The notes under the pieces were generated by a model. The model saw nothing but the letters and a program-made list of their open reading frames with translations, ran no database searches and was not told the origin of the DNA. The position numbers and the translations under genes are program-made. Shown here piece after piece: positions 11,950 to 17,302 of a DNA stretch of 17,302 nt. Each line of letters starts with the position of its first letter. Position 1 is the stretch's first letter. Source of the DNA: CAZLPY01 sp964561525 (GTDB lineage Bacteria > Patescibacteriota > UBA1384 > CAJBMM01); the NCBI GenBank assembly GCA_964561525.1, contig CAZLPY010000013.1, forward strand, positions 1 to 17,302, read 5' to 3'.

Positions 11950-14067
11950 ATGGAACAACCATCTCAACAACCTAGCAATGCATCGGAGCCTAAGCCGCCG
12001 TTTCGGCCGCGTCGCCGACCAAAATCTCCCGTCACAAATGGGGCGGCCACTAATCCTCTGAACTATAAAGGAGGTAATGGCCAGCCGCCGCAGCCGGTGA
12101 CTGCTTTTGTGAACCACAACAGTCGACAGCCGGTTTCGGAGTACCGAGCCCCGGAGAAGCCGGAGGGATCAATGAGTGTACCTGAAGCTACCGTGCATAA
12201 GCCAGCGCAACCTTCAACCGAACACAATAATGTGCGGCATGACCGGCCACGGAATCAAAACCGGCGTGGCAGCAGCACACGTGGTCGGCGCGAACAAAAA
12301 TCAATTGACCAATTTTTTACCGGTAAGGCGCAAGTACGTCCCGGTGAAAGCGCTGCTCAGGCCTATCATCCAGCCCAGCCACTTTCTTCGAGCACTGCAA
12401 AACCGGTGCTACGTGTAGTGCCTCTTGGGGGAGTTGAGGAAATTGGTAAAAATATGACCGTGATTGAATATGGCCAAGATATCATCGTGATTGATATGGG
12501 TTTTATGTTCCCGGATGAGGCGATGCTTGGCGTGGACTACGTTATCCCTGACGTCACCTACTTAGAAGATAAAAAAGAGCGTATCCGCGGTGTCATTATT
12601 ACTCATGGTCACTTGGATCACATTGGAGCTATTCCTTATTTGATTGGTAAGCTTGGATTTCCTCCGATTTATACCTCTCCTTTAACCGCCAAGTTAGTGG
12701 AAAAACGCTTGGAAGAATTTGGGTTACTGGAAAAAGTGCCGGTCAAGGTGATGCAGATTGGCGTTGACGTGTTGCAATTCGGGGTGTTCAAAATAGAATC
12801 CTTCCGACTGGCGCATAGCATTCCAGATTGTATGGGCCTGGCCATTCACACGCCGGAAGGCTTGTTGATGTACTGCACTGACTGGAAACTAGATCACACA
12901 CCACCCGATGGCCGACCGACCGATTTGCGCCGGATCGCCCAGCTTGCAGCCGAGCAGCCATTGGCACTTTTTTCGGAAAGCACTAACATCGAAAAGCCCG
13001 GGCACTCCATCTCGGAGCGCGAAATTGAAAAAAACTTAATTGATATTTTTGAAAATCATCCGAACGGACGCATTATTGTGGCGATGTTTGCATCGCACAT
13101 TTCGCGGGTACAGCAAACCATGAACGCAGCCCACCGCACCGGACGGAAGGTGGCTTTAGCCGGCCGAAGCATGATTGGCAACGTTGAGGCAGCGGCCTCG
13201 ATCGAAGCGATCAAGCTGCCACCCAATACGCTGATCGACATTCGTGATGTCGGGCATTATCCAGACGACAAAGTATGTGTCATATCAACCGGTGCACAGG
13301 GCGAGGAGATGTCAGCGCTCTACCGCATCGCTACCGGCGAACATCGCCAAATCCGCATTAAAAAAGGCGATACCGTGGTGCTTTCAAGCTCGCCGATTCC
13401 GGGCAATGAAAAATCGGTTTCAGGAGTAATGGACAACTTGCTTCGCCAGGGCGCGAAGGTGATCTATAATCGCCTGATGGACGTTCACAGCTCCGGCCAT
13501 GCTTATCAAGAAGATTTAAAGATGATGATTGCCCTCGTGCAGCCGAAGCATTTGATCCCGCTGCACGGTGAGCGGCACAAGTTGGTGCTACACGGCCAAA
13601 TTGCCCAAAGTATGGGCGTTCCGGCTGAAGGGGTGCTGGTGGCTGACAACGGTCAAGTGATTACGTTTAGCGACGGCGTTGGCAGGGTCACTGACGAAAA
13701 AGTACCAGCAGTGTACGTGATGGTGGACGGCCTCGGCATTGGTGACGTTGGTAACATTGTGCTACGCGATCGACGCGTGATGGCCGAGGATGGTATTTTT
13801 GTGGTGATCCTCACCGTCGATCACGCTACGGGTAAGATGGTGACCTCGCCTGACATAATCTCGCGCGGCTTTATCTACATGCGTGAGCAAGAGGATTTGG
13901 TACACGCGGCACGAGCTGAGATCAAAAAACACTTTGCCCGCCATACCGAAACTCGTAACTTGGATGCTAACTTTTTCAAAAACGACCTGCGGGAAAAACT
14001 GGGCGAGTTCCTGTATCAGCGCACCCAGCGCCGCCCGATGGTAGTGCCGGTGGTGATTGAAGTATAG
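11950..14067 (+). CDS. rnj: Ribonuclease J with long disordered N-terminal extension
   Basis: This RNase of the metallo-beta-lactamase/beta-CASP family combines endonuclease and 5'-3' exonuclease activity in mRNA decay and RNA maturation. The catalytic part begins about residue 154 (VLRVVPLGGVEEIGKNMTVI) and carries HGHLDH (H219, H221, D223, H224). The FSESTNIEKPGHSISEREI segment and the LHGERHKL histidine region follow, then a C-terminal domain ending QRRPMVVPVVIEV. The total of 705 residues is about 150 more than usual. The excess is a Pro/Gln/Asn/Arg-rich, probably disordered N-terminus with an RNQNRRGSSTRGRR basic patch, which may bind RNA or partners. An AAAGGA precedes the ATG by about 8 bases. 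Coding looks intact throughout. It probably shares a transcript with the upstream glycosylase gene. Confidence 0.95.
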   Translation: MEQPSQQPSNASEPKPPFRPRRRPKSPVTNGAATNPLNYKGGNGQPPQPVTAFVNHNSRQPVSEYRAPEKPEGSMSVPEATVHKPAQPSTEHNNVRHDRPRNQNRRGSSTRGRREQKSIDQFFTGKAQVRPGESAAQAYHPAQPLSSSTAKPVLRVVPLGGVEEIGKNMTVIEYGQDIIVIDMGFMFPDEAMLGVDYVIPDVTYLEDKKERIRGVIITHGHLDHIGAIPYLIGKLGFPPIYTSPLTAKLVEKRLEEFGLLEKVPVKVMQIGVDVLQFGVFKIESFRLAHSIPDCMGLAIHTPEGLLMYCTDWKLDHTPPDGRPTDLRRIAQLAAEQPLALFSESTNIEKPGHSISEREIEKNLIDIFENHPNGRIIVAMFASHISRVQQTMNAAHRTGRKVALAGRSMIGNVEAAASIEAIKLPPNTLIDIRDVGHYPDDKVCVISTGAQGEEMSALYRIATGEHRQIRIKKGDTVVLSSSPIPGNEKSVSGVMDNLLRQGAKVIYNRLMDVHSSGHAYQEDLKMMIALVQPKHLIPLHGERHKLVLHGQIAQSMGVPAEGVLVADNGQVITFSDGVGRVTDEKVPAVYVMVDGLGIGDVGNIVLRDRRVMAEDGIFVVILTVDHATGKMVTSPDIISRGFIYMREQEDLVHAARAEIKKHFARHTETRNLDANFFKNDLREKLGEFLYQRTQRRPMVVPVVIEV

Positions 14068-14075
14068 CGTGGTGA

Positions 14076-14170
14076 CTTCAAGCCCGCCGTTTCAAGGCGC
14101 ATTTTCTGCACAGGCAGTCTGTCGGAGACAGACAACGAGCACGAAAATCGACAGAATAGGTCGGGCGAAG
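14076..14170 (+). ncRNA. Candidate structured RNA or 3' UTR after rnj
   Basis: The 324 bp between rnj and the next gene contain no ORF but several pairings. CTTC+GCCCG (14076-14086) pairs with CGGGC+GAAG (14162-14170). A perfect hairpin GTCTGTC-GGA-GACAGAC lies at 14117-14133. ATTTTC just downstream of the left arm can pair with GAAAAT at about 14143-14148. It fits no RNA family I recognise (not tmRNA, RNase P or SRP RNA by their conserved parts). It could be a small RNA or simply the rnj 3' UTR before the terminator at 14207. No promoter of its own is seen. Confidence 0.3.
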
Positions 14171-14206
14171 AATCACTAGCAGCTTTGAATCGTCAAAACG
14201 TAAACT

Positions 14207-14240
14207 AGAACGCCTCATATGATATGAGGCGTTCTTTGTA
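14207..14240 (+). terminator. Terminator of the rnj transcript
   Basis: AGAACGCCTCATAT (14207-14220) is followed, after one base, by its exact complement (14222-14235), giving a 12-bp or longer stem, then TTTGTATT. It works in plus direction; on the minus strand the stem is followed by AGTTTACGTTTT, so weak bidirectional use is possible. Confidence 0.82.
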
Positions 14241-14284
14241 TTAAGTACATTTGCGCTGGGTTGACGGCAGAGCTATAATTGATC

Positions 14285-14313
14285 TTGACAACATTTGAAT
14301 AGTAGTGTATAAT
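14285..14313 (+). promoter_or_regulatory. Perfect sigma-70 consensus promoter
   Basis: TTGACA (14285-14290), exactly 17 bases, TATAAT (14308-14313). This is the strongest promoter in the window and drives the small membrane-protein unit. The leader (about 14320-14391) contains a TCCCCG / CGGGGA hairpin (14358-14376) right before the AAGGGA ribosome-binding site (14378-14383). Confidence 0.92.
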
Positions 14314-14391
14314 CAGAGCATTAACAATTCGGGAATCATCCGTTTATTTCACTTGTTTCCCCGTAAAATCCGGGGAGAAGGGACGAAAAAG

Positions 14392-14760
14392 ATGCATGAT
14401 GAAGGGTTATACGTGATCATCCTGTGGGGGACGCCCATAGTAACGATTTGCCTGTTGATACAATGGTGGCAAAAACGCTGTCTCAGCCGTCCGGCACAGA
14501 TCGTCTTGGCCGCGTCCGCGGCTTGTGTCGCCTTTGTGTGGGGGTTCATCCCTCTCCTGAGCGGCCTTCCATGGTTCGCGTCGCTTCAGATCCCGCCAAT
14601 CGTGGCGGCGATTGTGCTGGTCCCGCTGATCGCGCTAGGCCTCAAGAAGGGCATTAAACCGATCGAAGTGGATCAGGTTCCGACCCGAATGAATCGCCGC
14701 GCCCGGGGCGTCCCGTCAGATGTGAGGCGCGCAGAGCGCTACCATCGACGGATTGGATAG
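14392..14760 (+). CDS. Unknown small membrane protein, three helices
   Basis: The start at 14392 (MHDEGLYVIIL) is chosen because AAGGGA lies 8 bases upstream; an in-frame ATG at 14305 precedes the transcription start and is rejected. The 122-residue product has hydrophobic helices at about 5-25, 36-57 and 64-88, then a basic soluble tail (RMNRRARGVPSDVRRAERYHRRIG) that should face the cytoplasm. No family is recognised. It is the first gene of a unit with a perfect promoter and a strong terminator; a second tiny membrane protein follows 21 bases after the stop. High expected expression and GC-rich codons contrast with the neighbours. It is possibly lineage-specific. Confidence 0.72.
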   Translation: MHDEGLYVIILWGTPIVTICLLIQWWQKRCLSRPAQIVLAASAACVAFVWGFIPLLSGLPWFASLQIPPIVAAIVLVPLIALGLKKGIKPIEVDQVPTRMNRRARGVPSDVRRAERYHRRIG

Positions 14761-14781
14761 CTCTTGGAAAGAGGAGGTAGC

Positions 14782-14915
14782 ATGGAAACTCAAGCGCTCA
14801 TCCGGAGATCGGAATTCTTGTCGTGTTGGCGGTTCTGATCTTGGGTGGTCTGACTGGATATGTTCAGGGAGTATTGGACAATCGAGTCAGATGTCGAAAA
14901 AAGCCCCGCAAGTGA
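14782..14915 (+). pseudogene. Tiny membrane protein (about 44 residues) with a 1-nt frameshift
   Basis: AGGAGG (14772-14777) sits 4 bases before an ATG at 14782, but that frame stops after 18 codons (TGA 14836). In the -1 frame from about 14788 on, the sequence encodes EIGILVVLAVLILGGLTGYV, a clear transmembrane helix, then QGVLDNRVRCRKKPRK and TGA (14913-14915). Adding a single A to the AAA at 14786-14788 joins the two into one small one-helix protein with a positive C-terminal tail, starting MENSSAHPE. A base lost in the A run, by mutation or read error, explains it best; no canonical slippery heptamer is present. The downstream terminator shows the unit is complete. Confidence 0.62.
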
Positions 14916-14922
14916 CCAAGAT

Positions 14923-14958
14923 GCGGCCCGGGTTCAACACGAACCCCGGCCGCTCTTT
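14923..14958 (+). terminator. Strong terminator of the small membrane-protein unit
   Basis: A 13-bp stem with one C-C mismatch, GCGGCCCGGGTTC (14923-14935) / GAACCCCGGCCGC (14941-14953), a 5-base loop, then TCTTTT. It lies between converging genes. Confidence 0.9.
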
Positions 14959-14975
14959 TAATATTAGTCGCGAAA

Positions 14976-15488
14976 TTATGGTCCGAGCTGAAGTTTGGCA
15001 TCATTAATCTGCTCGAGGCGCGTTGCTGGCGAGGTGATAGCATGAAATACAATTTGACTGTTAATATTCGCGGCATCAATTACCACGTCGCCGTAGTTAA
15101 ACAGGCGCCCAAAAATGCCAATCACTACCTTTGCATCGGTAATCTGCTCTAAGGCAATGGTTTTGGTTTGCTGCCCCACAATGCCAAATCGAAACTGTAC
15201 CCGACGATTCGTCAATAGGTATACCGTGGTGAGCCAATCGAGCACAATAATCAAATCGATAAACAAAATGGCGATGATGATACCAATACGCAGCGCCAAA
15301 AACAGTTGGTTTGGTACGCCTAGGCGCCCGGCAATGAAAGCGAGGGCTAGCCCGAGAGCTGAAACAATTGCCACAGGTACGATTAAAAACAGGACGCTGC
15401 GCCGGATTTGAAATAGTACCGTCTCGGTCGCGAGCAGCGGCAAGGGCGTTGCAGCAGTTGTAGTGACAAACGATGGTGCTGGAGGCAT
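14976..15488 (-). CDS. Bacterial PH-domain (YdbS/DUF304-like) membrane protein
   Basis: The 170-residue protein has two transmembrane helices (about 32-54 and 66-88, LFLIVPVAIVSALGLAL and IIIAILFIDLIIVLDWL). A cytoplasmic bPH_2 domain follows: TTVYLLTNRRVQFRFGIVGQQTKTI with the usual TNxR turn, then ALEQITDAKVVIGIFGRLFNYGDVVI (111-137). GRLFNYG is a hallmark of the family. Function is unproven for most members; they are thought to bind lipid or protein at the membrane. It is divergently transcribed from a paralog at 15612. It has no Shine-Dalgarno; a TATACT box stands 7 bases before the ATG, so the mRNA is probably leaderless. Confidence 0.85.
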   Translation of the reverse strand: MPPAPSFVTTTAATPLPLLATETVLFQIRRSVLFLIVPVAIVSALGLALAFIAGRLGVPNQLFLALRIGIIIAILFIDLIIVLDWLTTVYLLTNRRVQFRFGIVGQQTKTIALEQITDAKVVIGIFGRLFNYGDVVIDAANINSQIVFHAITSPATRLEQINDAKLQLGP

Positions 15489-15495
15489 GGCCTTA

Positions 15496-15501
15496 AGTAT
15501 A
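15496..15501 (-). promoter_or_regulatory. -10 box of the left PH-domain gene, leaderless
   Basis: TATACT on the minus strand, 7 bases before the ATG at 15488. No good -35 at normal distance; a TTGACT lies closer at 10 bases. Confidence 0.5.
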
Positions 15502-15596
15502 TGACAACTTTAGTCAATGCGCTAGAAGCTCAATCACAAACGCACTTACCTATGCCATTACAAAGCAATTACAAAATCGAATAAGACGGTATCACA

Positions 15597-15605
15597 TGGT
15601 ATACT
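15597..15605 (+). promoter_or_regulatory. Extended -10 of the right PH-domain gene, leaderless
   Basis: TGGTATACT forms an extended -10 element (TG-n-TATACT) ending 6 bases before the ATG at 15612. Transcription should start on the A of the start codon. There is no Shine-Dalgarno. Confidence 0.6.
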
Positions 15606-15611
15606 ACCGAT

Positions 15612-16121
15612 ATGGAAAAAGAACCGCTGCCCACATCTGAAGCGCCAATGCAGATCTTCCGGGTGCAAAAAAGCCGGTGGTTTTTGATTGCGCCGATGGT
15701 ATTGCTGATCACAGCAGGGCTGCTTTTGCTGCTTGGGCTCATTTTGTTCAATCCTGGACAGTCGGTAAACGTGTGGATTCAATTTGGCGCATTCATTATT
15801 GGTCTTGCTGCGTTTAGCATCGGAGCGTTGGTGATTTGGCTCGATTGGAACAATACGTACTATATTTTGACCTCGCAAACCGTTGAGCGCTTGAGCGGAT
15901 TTATCTCCAAAAACCGTACCTACATGAGTTTGTATGACTTATCAAAAATTGAATGTCGTATTGGTATTATGGGGCGATTGTTTAACTTTGGCACCGTGGT
16001 ACTGGAAAGTGAAACGACTGAGCTGCCACTGTACATCGTCGGAATTGATTCGCCCTATCAAATTATCGATTTAGTGCGCTCGGCGAGGGCTCGTGTGTCA
16101 ACGGAGCAGCGCCCGAAGTAA
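15612..16121 (+). CDS. Bacterial PH-domain (YdbS/DUF304-like) membrane protein, paralog
   Basis: The 169-residue protein has the same layout as its divergent neighbour: two helices (about 24-46 and 55-77), then NTYYILTSQTVERLSGFISKNRTYMSL and DLSKIECRIGIMGRLFNFGTVVLES (109-133), sharing the GxxGRLFN(Y/F)G core. The two proteins clearly descend from a duplication but differ in most other positions. They share a 123-bp intergenic region. They could form a hetero-oligomer, as YdbS/YdbT-type proteins are often paired. ftsK follows 114 bases downstream in the same direction without a clear terminator between, so partial read-through is possible. Confidence 0.85.
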   Translation: MEKEPLPTSEAPMQIFRVQKSRWFLIAPMVLLITAGLLLLLGLILFNPGQSVNVWIQFGAFIIGLAAFSIGALVIWLDWNNTYYILTSQTVERLSGFISKNRTYMSLYDLSKIECRIGIMGRLFNFGTVVLESETTELPLYIVGIDSPYQIIDLVRSARARVSTEQRPK

Positions 16122-16203
16122 CAAAGTTGGAAGCCAATCATAGGCAATGCCGTCTGACGTGTCTGGCGGGGTTTCGCTATTCTAAAAACGAATAACCTTT
16201 TTG

Positions 16204-16212
16204 TGGTATAGT
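16204..16212 (+). promoter_or_regulatory. Extended -10 promoter of ftsK
   Basis: TGGTATAGT (TG-n-TATAGT) with no recognisable -35. Start of transcription is expected near 16219, a few bases before an AGGAGG (16226-16231), so this gene has a very short leader with a perfect ribosome-binding site. Confidence 0.5.
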
Positions 16213-16235
16213 AATGATGATAGTTAGGAGGAGAG

Positions 16236-17302
16236 CTGGCACGCAGAAAACGCCGCGATTATGGCCCTCGGTTTTGGCAAACTCGTAAGGGTAGAGGCAA
16301 GAGTTATCAATTTGATTTTGGGATGAAGGAAGAAACCCGCAAAGAGGCTGTTGCGGTTGTGATGTTAGTACTTGGGGTAGTGATGCTGCTTTCAATCTTT
16401 GGTAAAGCAGGTGCTTTTGGTGAATTTATGGTTCGGGAAAGCCGTATGCTGTTTGGTTATTTGGCATATGTGCTGCCGTTTATATTTTTGGCTAGCGTGG
16501 TGAGCGCGGTCAATCCCCGGGTTTACGAAGTTCGGCTTTCAACCGTGGTTGGTTGGGTATTACTATTTTTTAGTTTCGGTGGACTGCTGCATCTGATTTT
16601 AGCCTCCTCTGATCCTCTCGCTCTTGCCCGGGCGGGCCAGGCCGGCGGCTACCTTGGGTATTTTGCGATGACAGTGAGCCTGTCTGTTTTTGGCTCAATA
16701 GCCAGTTTTTTTATTCTGTTCGCACTGTTTTTACTCTCAACCTCGATGGCCTTTAATACCTCGCTCTTAACAGTGTGGGGTTCAATCGCTGGGAGCGCCG
16801 AGGATGACGAGCGCCAAATTCGGGTCAATGAGGGTGGTAACCGTGTTTCAGTCTTTACCACGGTTCGTCGGAGTCTCGGGGGACTGCGCGGTCGCAGGCT
16901 CGAATCAAAACCATCTCGAGCGCCGGTGCTAGAAGTGAAGCCGATCGGGGCCATCAAATCTATCAGTGATGCTAGCTGGAACGTGCCACCAATTGATCTG
17001 CTGGAGACCTCAGATTCAAAGGCCAATCCCGGCAATATTCAAAAAAATGTTGAAGTGATTGAAAAGACGCTGAAGGAATTTAACGTCGATGTGGCGATGC
17101 AGGACGTAAATATTGGTCCAACCGTAACGCAGTACACCTTTAAACCGGCGGAAGGAGTAAAGCTCTCCACCATTACCGCCCGTAGCAATGATCTTGCTTT
17201 GGCTCTGGCTGCAAAATCACTGCGTATGGAAGCGCCAATTCCGGGGCAAGCGGCCGTTGGTGTGGAAATTCCGAACAAAAGTGTGGCGCGTGTGACGCTC
17301 CG
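16236..17302 (+). CDS. ftsK: DNA translocase FtsK, N-terminal part (partial), probable CTG start
   Basis: The gene runs off the right edge after about 355 codons. It begins with a basic segment (ARRKRRDYGPRFWQTRKGRG) and has four hydrophobic segments of the membrane domain, for example EAVAVVMLVLGVVMLLSIF. A Ser/Arg-rich linker of moderate length follows, then the start of the motor alpha domain: NVEVIEKTLKEFNVDV, GPTVTQYTFKPAEGVKLS, ITARSNDLALALAAKSLRMEAPIPG and VGVEIPN. FtsK pumps DNA at the septum and helps resolve chromosome dimers. The Walker motifs lie beyond the window. No ATG, GTG or TTG fits the AGGAGG at 16226; a CTG at 16236 is in frame, 4 bases after it. The first ATG, at 16323, would drop the basic N-terminus. 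The family is certain, the start is probable. Confidence 0.92.
   Translation, partial: MARRKRRDYGPRFWQTRKGRGKSYQFDFGMKEETRKEAVAVVMLVLGVVMLLSIFGKAGAFGEFMVRESRMLFGYLAYVLPFIFLASVVSAVNPRVYEVRLSTVVGWVLLFFSFGGLLHLILASSDPLALARAGQAGGYLGYFAMTVSLSVFGSIASFFILFALFLLSTSMAFNTSLLTVWGSIAGSAEDDERQIRVNEGGNRVSVFTTVRRSLGGLRGRRLESKPSRAPVLEVKPIGAIKSISDASWNVPPIDLLETSDSKANPGNIQKNVEVIEKTLKEFNVDVAMQDVNIGPTVTQYTFKPAEGVKLSTITARSNDLALALAAKSLRMEAPIPGQAAVGVEIPNKSVARVTL

Noticed and set aside
14786..14792. Programmed -1 frameshift in the tiny membrane-protein gene
   Set aside because: No X-XXY-YYZ slippery heptamer or downstream stimulatory hairpin is present at the site; a lost base is more likely.
14753..15007. 84-codon plus-strand ORF
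   Set aside because: It crosses the strong terminator at 14923-14958 and runs into the converging PH-domain gene. The frameshifted 44-residue protein explains the region better.
1..17302. CRISPR array, transposase, integrase, phage genes, tRNA or rRNA
   Set aside because: No regularly spaced repeats, no transposase-like proteins and no tRNA or rRNA signature sequences were found on either strand by reading.

Overview
The window looks like chromosomal DNA of a small-genome bacterium of the Patescibacteria / Candidate Phyla Radiation type, possibly Saccharibacteria-like. That assignment is an inference from gene content: a TrmB-type regulator, a LUD-domain protein, a CofE-like ligase beside a RibD-type reductase, RNase J with a long N-terminal extension, paired bacterial PH-domain membrane proteins and FtsK, with few biosynthetic genes. 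TGA serves as an ordinary stop codon (for example at the ends of the genes at 350..1117 and 3055..3507), so this is not a TGA-glycine lineage.

Left part (1-3556). The 5' end of the translation-associated GTPase gene ychF runs off the left edge. A second, diverged copy of its first codons lies just upstream and is fused to a palindromic element. Next come a TrmB-family regulator (minus), a short UbiA-like prenyltransferase (plus), an AbrB/VapC-type toxin-antitoxin pair (minus) and a stand-alone unknown gene (3055..3507).

Middle part (3555-9191). A minus-strand gene run holds a RibD/DHFR-like reductase, a CofE-like gamma-glutamyl ligase, an HExxH metallopeptidase and a LUD protein, which suggests cofactor or folate-type metabolism. 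A membrane protein lies upstream, separated from the run by a dispersed palindromic repeat. Then come a coiled-coil orphan with a consensus promoter and a strong terminator, an SGNH hydrolase, and a minus-strand cold-shock-domain-like gene flanked by RNA hairpins at both ends.

Right part (9300-17302). A G10 tract lies in the promoter region of a membrane-anchored protein. It is followed by a second copy of the dispersed repeat and a ferric-reductase-like heme membrane protein broken by three +1 frameshifts and one nonsense codon. Then come a family 4 uracil-DNA glycosylase, RNase J, a structured intergenic region, a small two-gene membrane-protein unit whose second gene carries a 1-nt frameshift, two divergent PH-domain paralogs and the start of ftsK (off the right edge).

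Two expression styles stand out. Several genes of conserved families have a -10 box only 6-9 nt before the start codon and no Shine-Dalgarno, so their mRNAs are probably leaderless. Four unrecognised genes instead sit in self-contained cassettes with a promoter (two with TTGACA), a 17-nt spacer, a leader with a Shine-Dalgarno and a strong intrinsic terminator. These orphan cassettes, the structured leader of the cold-shock-like gene and the broken genes are the parts most worth a second look. No tRNA, rRNA, CRISPR array, transposase or replication origin was recognised.
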